Below are positions 23,902-35,193 of a stretch of DNA of 64,000 nt, one piece after another. The number at the start of each line of letters is the position of its first letter. Position 1 is the stretch's first letter. The notes under the pieces were generated by a model. That model was not told where the DNA came from, did not search any database, and worked only from the letters and a program-made list of their open reading frames with translations. The DNA is taken from NCBI GenBank assembly GCA_025602905.1, contig JAHLKI010000003.1, positions 186,001 through 250,000 of the forward strand, in the 5' to 3' direction. A program made the translations under genes and the position numbers. This DNA is from Phlyctochytrium arcticum (taxonomy: Eukaryota; Chytridiomycota; Chytridiomycetes; Chytridiales; Chytridiaceae).

Positions 23902-26721
23902 TCATTCTGGTTCACTATCGTCATCCATATCAGGCAACACAAAGCGATCAAAAACAATCTCTCGATTGCCGTCTCCCTCAAGCTCATAGTCCTCGAAAGC
24001 AGCATCAACTTCGGTGTCGTTGAGCACCCCGTAATTACCGGCACCAGACTTTTCACCTGCTGTCCGGCGCCGGAAGAACCATACGCCGACTCCAGCAACT
24101 ACCAAAAGAACGGCAGCAACTGTGATGAGTGTAAACCGACTTCCTCCTTGACCAGAGATTATGGTGGGTATTGGCTTCAAAGTAGCCAGCCCGGCTGATG
24201 TTGTAGAGACAGGCGCGACACTGCTCCCGGTCACATGGGTGGGGACGCCTCCAGCTATGGTAGTTGAAGTGGATATGGTAGTTGGAGTGGTTATGGTAGA
24301 TGAAGTGGTGGATGGCGTGGTCGACGACGTTGACGCCCCTGCAGACGTTGCCGGCAATGTCCCTACGGTAGTCGGCGAGTTGAGCTTTTGTGAGTTATCT
24401 GATCCAAAAAGGTTGATCCACCAATAGGACATTTTGCCGCTTGTTTTGGGATTGCCAACGTCCGAAATTGTTAACGTCCAGGTGCCGATAGGATTTTCAT
24501 CCCTACATGGGAAAATAAGGTATATTAGTTTGTATCCTGTGTGGAATCCAAAGAATTCTTTACGAACCAGTGTTTGACCGTCATAAATGTCCAGTTTTGC
24601 ATACCACTTGCAGCACTATCGCCAGAACGCGGTGCCGCAATTTGCGAGCGGGTTCCCATGGGAGACGTAAGCCAAATATCAAGATCCGCCCGACGCTGAT
24701 GGGTCAAAGTGATTGTCACAGTAACATGCTCGAGGATAGCTAGCTTCTGGGCAGCAACGTCTTCGGCAGTCACGACAACAGAACTTTCGACTGTCCCGGG
24801 ATTGGGAATGTCTTGATCGACATGTTTCAGAGGGGACTGGTACTGGGTTTGTGGGGACACGGTTTTCCAGGTTTTGGCCGCTTCCACGTACGCCAACGCA
24901 TCCAGTTTGCCAAATCCAAATTTGTTACTATATAAATAGCCCGCCGGTGTTTTTTCCCAGTCAGGATCATCGAGACTGATTGGAACCGCGGTTCTAACAC
25001 TTAGATGTTGAATGTCTCTCCAGGTAAGGTCCGGCCTTGAAAAGTGTCTGTTAGCTGACCACCCCAAATCAAACAAAATTACGAGCATTATCTATACCGA
25101 ATCTGTATCGCCAGCGCATACACTCCAGAAGCGAGAGGTGCGGCAGCTGATGTGCCGCCATGAGACTCAGTACATTGTCCGGGCCAGTCCGATGTGTACT
25201 GCAATAAAGTGAGAATTCAAAAACGGGAAGGATTTCAGATTTGATACTTACAATTGCATCCGCAGACTGCCCGCTACTGCTGTACATTACGATCATGACC
25301 GCCGAGCAAGCTTCCGAGTACGTGGGGTGTTTATTGTGTCGGTCGATCGCTGCCACAGTGACAGTATAAATACTATTTGTATACCCGTCATAATTACTGA
25401 GTGCGAGGTTAGTACCTGGAGCGCCTTTTAGCGGTGTATCACACTCCTACCAATTGTCCCCATAGCTTCCCCCGTTCCCGCTAGCGAATACATATATAGA
25501 GCCTAGGCCATGTCGGCCATTTGTGATGCCATTTACAACGGCATCCTGAACTATTGCTGGAGGGGCCTCCATTGAGCGTCCATTGTCCGAAGGACCCCAA
25601 CTACAGGAATAAATATGGTTGTTTTGAAAGTCAAAATTTATCGATGCTGCCTCATCGACTTCCGTTAAGTCGCCAGACAATATTCGAACCCCTGCGACAT
25701 TGGCTTAGTTTCACTGTATGAACAAAACACCACTGAGGATCACAGTACCTGACACTTTAGCGTCGTAAGCAACCCCTACGCCGCAAACATCATTCCGCAC
25801 AGCGGCCACCTCGCCCGCACATCGCGTCCCATGGCGGTCCGCGGGATCTGTAGGTGTCGGATGCTGCCTTTGAGGGCGAGCGTTGAAGTCCCAAGACCCT
25901 TCTAAGTACTGCGTAAAAACGTCAGGCATCACGTGTGCGTGTAAACTCGGACAACTTACAAAATTATCTTTCAAATCCTCGTTCGTATAGTCTAAACCAT
26001 CGTCGACAAAGCATACTGTCACGTTTTTGCCCGTAATGCCTTGATAATACCAAGATATAAGCGGACAACGTCAAAGCAGGAAGAAGCTCTTATAGTTTAC
26101 CTTGGGTCCAAACGGGTGCGACATTGAGATCGTTTCCGATTACTTCTGAATTGACCTGACGATTGAAAATGGTCAGCGTGTGGTTCGGATGACACTGGGT
26201 AAATAACTTACAATATGCCACTGGCGGGAAAGACCAGGATCTGAAATGTTGAGCTGTTTTCGAAGCTCTTCCAAACGCACAGGGCCAGCCCTGGTGTCTG
26301 CGGGTATGGCAGAGCGACGGAACAAACGCTGCTCCGGCACTTGCAACTTGACCGACTCTACAATGTCCGTATGCTCAAAAAAGCGCCGAACAACATGATG
26401 ATTATCGGAATCCCGTTCCGACAAGACGCCTTTGGAAGAAGCAAAGAGGTAGTAATTGTTCAGCTCGCCCACTTGGCCCAATGCATGATATCCTAGTGTA
26501 TCTGCCAAACGCCTAACTTCCTTCCGAATAACATCTCCTCCCCCAGCAACAACTGTTGGTGTTATCTTGATGGCAAAGTAGTCAAAGTTTTCATGGTCGT
26601 TCCGACCTACTCCAATCGAATTCTGCTCGCTATTTGCGTGCTGTGACGACCCCAAAGCTGTTTCATGCAGAACAGCCAACAAGCAAAGAAGTCCCTGGCG
26701 CACGGGGTTTCGGAGACGCAT
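23902..26721 (-). CDS. Kexin-like proprotein convertase (S8B)
   Basis: Minus-strand, about ten exons. ATG 26721 opens a signal peptide (MRLRNPVRQGLLCLLAVL). The prodomain (YFAIKITPT ... LGYHALGQVGELNNYYLF) ends at a dibasic cleavage site near LFRRS. The catalytic domain keeps Asp in VCFVDDGLDYTNEDL, His in DRHGTRCAGEV, oxyanion Asn in FASGNGG and Ser in GGTSAAAPLASG. The P domain follows (LAILEHVTVTITLTHQRRAD, SDVGNPKTSGKMSYWWINLFG), then a Thr/Ser-rich stalk, one membrane helix (LITVAAVLLVVAGVGVWFF) and an acidic cytoplasmic tail ending DDDSEPE. This is the full Kex2/furin layout. It cleaves secretory precursors after dibasic sites in the late Golgi. All catalytic residues are intact. Confidence 0.93.
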
Positions 26722-27028
26722 CCTCACGCGAATCTTGAAGGAAGAAAGTGCCTTCTGGGCAGTAAGAGGCAAGATAGAAACTAATGGGAGAGGCTCATAT
26801 AAGTTATGCTAGTTCAAAATTGTAGGACAACGATGATGTCGTTGTCTTTCCAGGATTATGACAAAGAGCGGCGCGCCGTCGGCGCAGGCCCAAACCACAT
26901 TTCCAAATGCATTTCCCAGCCGAGCTGGCCTGACTCGAGTGCATTTGCCGCGAGGCGACCATAGCGGCGGCGATTCGCCCATCCGTCTCGAGTCCTCCCC
27001 TTTACCGTGTCATCTCAATCAGGACAAG
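26722..27028. promoter_or_regulatory. Divergent promoter region, kexin and RPS25
   Basis: About 300 bp between the divergent start codons of the kexin gene and the ribosomal protein gene; both promoters should be here. A GC-rich element (CGGCGCGCCGTCGGCGC) lies near 26871. Confidence 0.4.
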
Positions 27029-27762
27029 ATGGTATGTGATTGATGCCAATACGAAGCTTGGAGTTATGTGCGACGACCTTCCTGGAGGAACTGCTGTCTG
27101 GAATTTGACCTGCGATGGATGGAAACGAATGGATGGATGGTTGGATGGATGGGGAAATTTGGCAGAGTGCGGATTGCGAAATTCAGACAATGGACCTGAA
27201 CCGAATGTCGAGACATTCTTCGATCAGCAAGTGAAGGGGGACCATCTCGAGGAAGAAGGTTTATTCAACACAGCGTTCTGACAAGTGATCTTCCTACAGG
27301 CCAAGGCAGCTGCAGCCAAGCCCGCAAAGCCTACCTCCAGCGGTGGTGGTAAGAACAAGAAGAAGGTACTTGACAGCTGCTGTGGGCTTTAATACGTGAG
27401 CATGCGCTAAAGTCCCCGTGAGTAGAAGTGGTCCAAGGGAAAGGTTAAGGACAAGGCCAACAACGCCGTTGTCTTTGACAAGACTACCTACGACAAACTC
27501 TTCAAGGAAGTCCCTACCTACAAACTTGTTACCCCCTCTGTCCTTGTTGACCGTCTCCGAATCAACGGTTCCTTGGCACGCATCGCCATCCGTGAATTGG
27601 AGTCCAAGGGCCTGATCCGTCTTGTTGACCACCACAACTCTCAGCTCATCTACACACGGGCAACCAAGGTATGCAAATGGAGATGACATGTTTGGGAGCA
27701 AAGGCTAATTGATTTCTTAGGGTGAGGATGAGGAGAAGGCTGGAAAGAATGAGGAAGAGTAG
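27029..27762 (+). CDS. RPS25: Small ribosomal subunit protein eS25
   Basis: Four exons. The first coding exon is only the ATG (27029-27031), followed at once by GTATGT; the intron ends at 27299. Exon 2 (27300-27365) reads [20 protein letters not shown], exon 3 (27426-27668) holds the winged-helix core ([57 protein letters not shown]), exon 4 (27721-27762) ends GKNEEE. It is an eS25 protein of the 40S head, with a basic N-terminal tail and acidic end. About 113 residues, slightly longer than average. Divergent from kexin. Confidence 0.95.
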
Positions 27763-28257
27763 ACCTGTTCTTGTACATTTCAATACATTTTGAATCAACT
27801 CACGTTCGGATTGTGCTTTTGAGAAGTCGTTTCGCCCCTTGTCACATTCCATGCTGGCAATCCATTGCCAGAATGATTACGACACAGTGGGCTAGATATA
27901 CTCGCCGCGGATTCGCTGACACAGTATTTCTCAGTATATCTGTTTCTGATAGTAGACCGGGGCACATCTCTATATCTGAACTTTTGCAAGTTTTCGTTAC
28001 TGCTACAGTTCTCTGACCGATCTTCCATCGGAGACTTGTACCAGTGGCGGTAATCGACATCAGGACTCGACCGAAACGTCTGTATATCCAGTTGCATTCA
28101 ATGCATGAATGCAAGTAACAACGTTCGAGCGATTCTGTGAAGCACAAATGCGCAGTCGTTCATCATGTGGCTTGTGATGCGCCAAGTTGCGGCTGGCACT
28201 GGCAGATGTGACATGCAAGGTCGATCTTCGATCTTCCGGGGCAAGGACAATCTCGGC
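27763..28257. other. Intergenic region, nothing recognised
   Basis: Between RPS25 and the RCC1-repeat gene, both on the plus strand. It contains the RPS25 3' region and probably the promoter of the next gene. Antisense open frames are short and lack motifs. Confidence 0.4.
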
Positions 28258-29355
28258 ATGCCGGTATATGCGTTCGGGTCAAACTCTAATGGGCAACTGG
28301 GGACTGGGAACAAGGAGGATGCTCATAAACAAAGTCAAAGCATCGTGCCACAGTCTTTCCTGGATTCGACACCACGCGTCCTGACCGGGGGAGCCAATCA
28401 CTCGCTCGTTGTCTCTGCGGATGGGAGGATCTTTACCTGTGGCCGCAACGATAAAGGACAACTGGGCATTGAAGGTCCTGGTCGCGAGTCTTTCTGTGAA
28501 GTTGTGCTGGACTCGAGTGTTCTGATAGACATTTGCGAGGCAAGCTGTGGGTGGGATCATTCACTCATCCTGAGCAGCGACGGAGTTGTGTATGGCTTTG
28601 GATGCAACGAATTCGGGCAGTTGGGGCTAGGACAGATCAATTGTGTTAATCGCCCTTATACGGTGCCTGTCCCGGGCCCGGTCAGAAAGTGTGCTGCGGG
28701 TCTGCGACACTCTGTTTTGCTGTTGAGCGATGGATCTGTTTGGGGGATGGGATTGGAACGCTTTGGCCAGCTTGGGTTACTGCCGACTGGGCCAGCCGAT
28801 GGTGCGACATCCACATACAAACCGCTTCGCCTGCCTTTACCACCATGTCAAGATATTGCTGCCGGAGAGCATCATACGCTTGGCCTTACAAGATCGGGGA
28901 CTATTATTGGTATGGGACGCAACCGCCACGGACAGCTCCTTCCGACCACGCCCAGCAAGGAGATACGAGTACCCGTCGAGGTTCGCAGCGCTGACGAGCA
29001 GCAAGGTCCACTATGGCAGATAGCGTGCGGTTGGAGCTTCTCTGTCTGTATCAGCGTCAATGGCCAACTGGACATGTGGGGCCGGGACGACCACCATCAG
29101 ACGGCTGGCTCAAGTCTTTCAGAGGTGCAACAAGTCACTTGCGGCAGCGAGCACTCTCTTTGTCTGACAAGTGCTGGCGCTTGCCTGGCTTGGGGCTGGA
29201 ACGAGCACGGCAACTGTGGAGTAGGCCACTGCGACGATGTTACGAGTCCACAGACGATTGTGTCTTCCGGCGTTACAAAGATTGGTTGCGGATATGGACA
29301 TTCACTCTTGTACATTTCACCATCTCAAATAAAGACGGCAGGAATGCACAACTGA
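28258..29355 (+). CDS. RCC1-repeat protein, SERGEF/DelGEF-like
   Basis: A single open frame without introns. I start it at ATG 28258 (MPVYAFGSNSNGQLGTGN) because the first RCC1 blade begins there; an in-frame ATG at 28165 would add 31 residues without homology. Seven blades follow, each with a GxxHS/GWxHS-type turn: GANHSLVVSADGRIFTCGRN, GWDHSLILSSDG, GLRHSVLLLSDG, GEHHTLGLTRSG, GWSFSVCISVNG, GSEHSLCLTSAG and GYGHSLLYIS. This is the seven-bladed propeller of RCC1 proteins. The short length (about 365 residues), with nothing outside the propeller and WGWNEHGNCG near the end, fits the SERGEF subgroup linked to secretion. Its exact GTPase partner cannot be told. Confidence 0.8.
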   Translation: MPVYAFGSNSNGQLGTGNKEDAHKQSQSIVPQSFLDSTPRVLTGGANHSLVVSADGRIFTCGRNDKGQLGIEGPGRESFCEVVLDSSVLIDICEASCGWDHSLILSSDGVVYGFGCNEFGQLGLGQINCVNRPYTVPVPGPVRKCAAGLRHSVLLLSDGSVWGMGLERFGQLGLLPTGPADGATSTYKPLRLPLPPCQDIAAGEHHTLGLTRSGTIIGMGRNRHGQLLPTTPSKEIRVPVEVRSADEQQGPLWQIACGWSFSVCISVNGQLDMWGRDDHHQTAGSSLSEVQQVTCGSEHSLCLTSAGACLAWGWNEHGNCGVGHCDDVTSPQTIVSSGVTKIGCGYGHSLLYISPSQIKTAGMHN

Positions 29356-29819
29356 GCTTGCAAACGCTTCATGATTCTTCATAATGAGGAAAACAACATT
29401 TGGGAAATGTGTGATGGAAAATTGCCAAGTCATTTCACCGACCATCCAAAGGAGCGGGCCGACTCCAGCTTGGCACCCGTTTTCCAGCACTTGTTTGATT
29501 CTCCTTATCCCTGACGACACGCCTGCATCATGGCATGACTATCCTTTGCCGAAGCAAAAGTCACCTTGCGGACGGTGCTTTTTAAAGGGTAAGTTTTCCT
29601 ATAATAGACCAAGAGGGGATGCGGGACCAGTCTGCCTCATATACCACCCCTTTTTTTTACCTGTGGCTTACCCTGTGGCTAAGTCCAATCAGAGCAGAGC
29701 CTTGTGGGGCTTGTACTGGCCAAGCCCCATCGCGTAAGCAATCTGAGTTGAGACTCAGCTCATGGGAATTATATGGGAAACGGTATTCATCTGGCATACA
29801 TATACCTTCCCCCTCCATC
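29356..29819. other. Intergenic region, nothing recognised
   Basis: Between the RCC1-repeat gene and the Pierce1-like gene, both on the plus strand. An open frame runs upstream of ATG 29820 but without conserved residues, so I treat it as promoter and 5' leader. Confidence 0.35.
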
Positions 29820-30517
29820 ATGCGCACCAATGTTCTCCATATACAACAGATTACCAAAGAGATTACTTCGCTAGAAAAGTCACTCGCATTGGCAAAAGCA
29901 GCATGTGCCAAGGAGGAAGTCCGTCTGGCCGGCGCTCAACGGCAGGCCATTACCGAAATTGAGCGTACTGCACAAAATGAGGAAGGTGTCTTGGAAGGCG
30001 TTGAGCTGGAGCGGGGAGAAGAAGATCAGGGTCGATTGCTTCTGGGTGCAATGGACAGTTATCATCCTGGGGAGCACGCGGAGCCCATTGAACACATTCA
30101 CCAGGACCACACTCAACATGACACATCAGATCCTAGTGGGCCAGACACGCCACTGTGGAAGAAGAGAACATCTGAAGTATACCGTACAAAAGGACATTTG
30201 CCACAGCGATTTGACCGGCCAGGTATGCGGATCTGGCGTGACCTACTCAGGGCAATGTAGCCTGATGATCTTTTTGCTTCAAGCATTGTGGAGGTATGAA
30301 ATAAAGTCAAAACATCCTCTGTATGCCACTACCGCGAGTGATTACGGCAATATCCACCCCTCCGTTCACGAAATGCCGACCGCTTTTCACGGTCAATCAT
30401 CCAAGTTTTCCAAGGTGGGTGTCAACCGCAACATCTTGAGGTGGTTCATCTAACAGGTATCTACAGCATCTGAATCAAGCAGGGCCATATCGCAATTGCT
30501 CTTTGAACACAAAGTAG
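29820..30517 (+). CDS. Pierce1-like microtubule inner protein
   Basis: Three exons. ATG 29820 starts a charged coiled-coil (ITKEITSLEKSLALAKAACA). The conserved part begins at KKRTSEVYRTKGHLPQRFDR. Splicing GCCAG|GTATGC to CTTCAAG|CATTG gives RPALWRYEIKSKHPLYATT, then ASDYGNIHPSVHEMPTAFHG and SSKFSK; a last intron ends at 30466 and exon 3 reads HLNQAGPYRNCSLNTK, stop 30515-30517. The order (Y-R-x-x-x-x-LP-x-RF, YG...P-VHEMP, KFS, G-x-x-RN-x-x-LN) is that of Pierce1 (C9orf116). Animal Pierce proteins sit inside doublet microtubules and help dock outer dynein arms. The coiled N-terminus is longer than in animal proteins. Found only where motile cilia are present, so it indicates a zoospore stage. 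Confidence 0.82.
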
Positions 30518-30706
30518 ATCCTATAGTGGCTAGATGAATATCGCTGCGTGTATTCATATACGATAGACCAACGCGCCGAAACAATATAGAGAGATTGACT
30601 TTTGGATGACTTTTCCCGGACCGACTATAGCACATTTGATTTAGTCTAGCCATCCCCAAAATGTCCCTACTTCCCCAGACTAGTTGTTCAAAATTGCTAC
30701 ATAAGT

Positions 30707-32482
30707 CTAAAAAAACGAGGGAACAGTTTGTCCCGTCGCTCCATTCTGCGGGGCGCCAAAATTTGCAAATCCAGACTGCTGCTGCTGAGGAATACTGCCA
30801 GCCGGCGTAGCTCCCATTGGCCGTTGGTTTTGACCAAATTGCCCGAAATTGGCAGCGAGATTGGCTGAATTCAGTGAGTTCAGACTAGGTCCGCTGCTTT
30901 CCTCACGCCTGCCGATTCCAGAAAGTGAGTTGGGATCAAGCGAAACCAATTTGCTGAAAGGGTCGTTCGCTGACTGCTTCTGCTGGTTTGTCTTTGGACC
31001 AAATTAGGGAGTATACCGCGTGTGGCATAGGTACTAGATACTCACCGTATTTGGGGTTAATGGGTTAAAGTGACCCATGCTGTTAAAGCCCTGCATTGGG
31101 GCCGAGCTTGTAGTCGGCATTGAGAAATCTCCAAGTAGATTATTATTGTTTGAGGTTTGAGCCGGACGTTGTTGCGAATTTTGAGCAGGGAATGCGTTAA
31201 ACTGTGCAAACCCTTGCGAAGACTGGGACGGAGCTGTAGTGGATGTGGACTGAATAGGTGCAGGAAAAGAGGGGAATGCGGCAAAGCCGTTGCCGGTCGG
31301 AGGATTCGCCCTCATTGTTGTCGCTGGATTCGACATGGGTGTCGAAGCTGCAGGCGGCGCAGCTTGAAAGTCAGCAAAATCGTCTACAGCATTGTTGAAA
31401 GCCGGCTTGGGTGCTGCAGCGGCCGGCGTGCTGCTCGAGAAGTCACCCCAGTCACCTACATCCAACAGATCTGCAACGGGTGGGGCCGCCTTGGGGGCTG
31501 CAGCAGGTGCTGCAGACTTTGCGTAAGCAGTTTGGGCGGAGGAGGTGTCGCGTGCTGCTGGCCGAGCAGATCGTTCCTCGTCCTTGAACCCGCCTGCACC
31601 AGAGGACGAGTAATTTCCGCCGTTGTCATAAGACGATGAGGATGAAGATTCCGGTCCATAACCTCCGTACTGGCTGCTTCCGCCGTATTGGCTGCTCCCT
31701 CCATACGAACCACCTATCCCGGTAGAAGCGATTCCAGTGTACTTCTGTTTATTCTCTTTTGCCTTCTTCCTCTCCGCTCTGATTTTGTCATTGTTTTCCA
31801 GAAGCTCAGTGATTTCTTTAGCGCGGTTACGCACTACAATCGGATCTCTGTTCAGTGGTCCGCGGAACGAGGGTCGCAAACGCAAAACACATACCGTTGA
31901 TCCCCTGATCCTTGCCCTTGTCGTCCACGTAATGGAAGGACTTCAGCGCCCTCATCTCATAAGCTCTCTCACGGGCAGTATCGATAACTCGTTCGGACCC
32001 ATGCTTGATCAAGTACTCCAGTAATTGCAAGGACTGTAGCAGGTTGTTAATATCAAATTGCAACATGAGTATGCCAACATTCACCAGTACCTTGTAAATC
32101 TGTCGCCATTGCGCCCCTCCTTTTTCTTGAAACCGACTGTATATGGTATCCATGATTTCGGGAAAATGTGTGCTGTTAAAAATGGGTCAGCCTCTCCAAC
32201 AACTTTTGATGCCATTTGGTATGCCAAACTCACTAATGATGTGTTCCGGCAGCAATTTCTTGCATGAGGGTAGAGCTAGCACCCCCTATAAAAGTCATAT
32301 GTCAGGGGATACACATGATCTGAGTACTGCTGCTGCAACTCACAAGGCTCGTTGTTGGTCGCATCGCGGACTTTGATTTCGAATTCAGTGTAGTTGTAGA
32401 CCGCGTTCTTGACCTTGTTCACCATCGACGAGATTTTGTAAACATCGACATAGTCCTTCAGCTTCAGTTTGTCCAAATCCAT
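30707..32482 (-). CDS. Epsin-type ENTH-domain endocytic adaptor
   Basis: ATG 32482 starts MDLDKLKLKDYVDVYKISSM. Four or more exons build an ENTH domain: VKNAVYNYTEFEIKVRDATN, FPEIMDTIYSRF, QWRQIYKVLVNVGILMLQF, LQLLEYLIKHGSERVIDTA and ALKSFHYVDDKGKDQGINVR. The domain binds PtdIns(4,5)P2 at the plasma membrane. A disordered Gly/Ser/Gln-rich tail follows, with DPF-like and NPL elements (GHFNPLTPN, NDPFSKLVSLDP) that could bind clathrin adaptors; I see no clear ubiquitin-interacting motif. The final exon ends GQTVPSFF at 30707. It converges on the Pierce1-like gene with 189 bp between stops. Confidence 0.92.
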
Positions 32483-32675
32483 ATTTGCGGCTTTCCGTTG
32501 ACTTCTATATTGCCTCTAGCGGTGGTCGTCTTTGGCAGCGATTTGCGGGGGATTCTTCAGATGTGGGGCCTGTGATTGATGACACTTCTGAGGGTCCTCC
32601 ACGTGACACGAACGGCGCCTTGAGATTTGGGAAATTTGGAATCACAAAATCGCGTTTAGGACAACGAAGATCACA

Positions 32676-33224
32676 ATGGAGAAATCGTTAATAGAGGGCG
32701 CGAAAGAGGTTGAAGAGTCGCTGCACCGACTTCCCTGCAAGATTGTCTATGATGGGAAGGCCCCTGTCAATACATACTTTATTCCTACTACTATCGAAGG
32801 TATGAAGGCTATCGGTGGTTGTTATTGTATGCCTCCCACCAATAAAGAGCGTATAGGAACCCTCTCATCAACCTTCAGAGGTCGAGGACTCATTGGCCGT
32901 AAAGAGGCAGTACCCATGAAATACTCAGGTATAGCATAGCGCGCCAGGATGTGCTCCATTTCGGTCAGCTTTACTGAAACCACGCTTCCATGTCTGCAGG
33001 AAAGATTTTGGTTGATCGCGAGTCGCAGCTGGCCTGCAACTCCACCTTTGATCAGCTTACACTTTGGGAGCATGGTGAGGCACCAACGGTGGGATCTGAT
33101 TCAGCATTGAGGGTGATGTCGTGGCTGCAGGTTGCGGAGGATGTATGTTCATTTTGGATCTCTGCTCTGCTCTGACGCTCCTCTTATGCATATTTCGTAG
33201 CTTCATGCCCACATAGATATATGA
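32676..33224 (+). CDS. RNASEH2C: Ribonuclease H2 subunit C
   Basis: Plus-strand, probably four exons. ATG 32676 reads MEKSLIEGAKEVEESLHRLP; the family core follows: LPCKIVYDGKAPVNTYF, then FRGRGLIGRKEAVPMKYS after an intron near 32802-32850, then GKILVDRESQLACNSTFDQL. A last intron (donor after GCGGAGGAT, acceptor TTCGTAG) adds LHAHIDI and stop 33222-33224. RNASEH2C is a small beta-barrel subunit of the RNase H2 trimer, which removes ribonucleotides from DNA. The LPC...G.APV...YF and FRGR.L.G motifs are diagnostic. Divergent from epsin, 193 bp apart. Confidence 0.85.
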
Positions 33225-33554
33225 GAAGGCGCTGGCCGCTATATTATGTTTGCCATCTGCATCAGTCTTCGTGCATCGGGATGAAGCGCAATGTATCAGC
33301 TGTTGGATCCCACAGGAAGCTTTGCATCCACCTCGTACATTCATATTGCAAAGCCGCAAAAAGTCGCTTTCCGGATGATGGATGAGCTCTCCACTTGCTC
33401 CCGTCAACAGCAATCGGCGCACGCTTTCCTAAGGAGACGAATCACTACCACTTACAATCCGGCTCGGAGAGTTGAATGCTTCAAAACATATGTAGATAAA
33501 TAGAGACAGATAAATACTTCCTTTATAACCACTATGCATACGTGCTAGACTATT
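33225..33554. other. Intergenic region, nothing recognised
   Basis: Lies between the convergent ends of RNASEH2C and HGH1. No motif or RNA gene recognised; short open frames only. Confidence 0.4.
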
Positions 33555-35016
33555 CTATATAAGACTTCCCATGTTCACTTCTTCGTCTTCATCGCTGTCT
33601 GAATCGATTTCACCAATCGTGTAATCTTTCGATTTTGTAGTTCCTGCTGTCGAGGGAGCGCTCTCAATTTCTGCAAAGGTCGACTCTTCCCGACACAGTA
33701 ACTGCACCAGTTTCTCGATAGCTTCCTGGACGGCGTCATCCGGCTCATTCACGTGCAGTTTTTGCACAACCGGATAAACCTTCTTCTGGCGCAGAATGAT
33801 GCGGCCCTGCTTGGTGGTGGTGAACAACAGCAAGATCTCAATCAACTCCTTTCTCAGTTTTGCATCTGGTTCGCGCTTCTTGTCAGATTCCAAAAGCTGC
33901 AGCTCATCCGGCATGCCATCCATTTCCTGAAAAACACGTTCACTTAAATCAATCAACTGAGTAAACAGAGAACATACCCAGTTGGACCTACCTCGTCTGT
34001 ATAGTCGTCTGGACCCGAAAGAGGTAGAAGCAAGTACGGCAATAGGTTCAGCTCTTCATCCGTAAGCAGAAGGCTGTGACCGTTCGTGTCAAATGCAGTG
34101 TTCTTCACCGTGGCTATTGCCGCGGCCCTCCGTGCCCTGTTGGGGTGTTCTATAAAGGGAACCATCTTGCTCAATCTAAGCATGCCCTCGGGTGTTTCTC
34201 GACCCCGAAACCATGCTGCCCCCGCTGGTGTTTTGGCGACATTGACCAAGACCCCGCCCAAAAAGTTAAAGTCTGCATTTTTGTTGTACACCCGTCCCTC
34301 TCCTCGAACGTAAATGTCGAGTAGATTCGAAATGTACTGCGTCCTTATCAGGTTTTTGGACTCTGAAGATCCTTCCGTCTTCTTTCCACCTTCAGCCAAG
34401 TCCTCCACAAGTTTTCGTGCTACAACATTTGACTCGGACAGATTGCTCAACAACATGCAGCACAGATCAGCCACCACGTTTTTTGGAAGCTATCCGTCAA
34501 GGTGGCATTAGGTTGAATTAAGGCTTTCAGCAGTGTTGCCAGAACTCACCACAATCATCAAAATGAGATTAAACAGAAAGGCCTCGTCGCTCATAGGTGG
34601 CACGAAAGCGTTGTCGGTGGACAGATTGATCAAGGCACTGAGGGCATCGTGAGCGGCAAGCTGAGAAAGAACAGACGATGGGTTGTTAGCAGAACGTTCG
34701 ATGTCCGACTTTCTGCAGAAAAACATACTGGTTCACCACTGATCAATTGCGCTAGATCCTTGATGACTGCAAAGTTGTTCTCCTTGAAAAAGGGAAGAAA
34801 CTCTGGAGAGGTGGTCAATCCCGCAACGTTCTTTGCGGCCAGTTGTCGGACCTTGGGAACAAAACGTCAGCAACAGCATTGCAGGCAACATTAGTGCTCA
34901 CATACATCAGGCCGAGGGTCCTTGACGAAAGAGAAGAGCTACCAGAAGGGGAAAATTAGTATGGTTGTGAAGCGCTTGCGAAGTGCTGTTCATACTTCAC
35001 GAATCTGTTCTTGCAT
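33555..35016 (-). CDS. HGH1: HGH1 family protein (eEF2 folding chaperone)
   Basis: Minus-strand, at least five exons. The first exon is MQEQIRE (ATG 35016); splicing to CTCTTCTC gives LFSFVKDPRPD and then VRQLAAKNVAGLTTSPEF, the usual N-terminus. Armadillo-like helices follow: AHDALSALINLSTD, VVADLCCMLLSNLSESNVVA, FNFLGGVLVNVAKTPAGAAW and RARRAAAIATVKNTAFD, covering the DUF383 and DUF384 regions (LNLLPYLLLPLSGPDDYTDE, KLRKELIEILLLFTTTKQGR). The acidic tail ends EEVNMGSLI. HGH1 works with Hsp90/TRiC in folding eEF2. Length and motifs are normal. It shares a short divergent region with the PSME3IP1-like gene. Confidence 0.93.
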
Positions 35017-35193
35017 TATAACTTGCGTTCGGTGTTCAGTTCGTTTGCGAAAAGTTGCCAAAAGTTCAAGAGAGTATCACTCTGTGGCACAGTTCGAAGA
35101 CACTCCGCCGCGGAAATTCAACCGGCCTCCTCCTTCCTGAGCTCAGATCTTACCTGTAATCTCTTCACGTTTTTGGATATTGCTGCTTTGACA

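Noticed and set aside
31157..31639. Plus-strand open frame opposite the epsin tail
   Set aside because: It mirrors low-complexity coding sequence of epsin; composition explains it.
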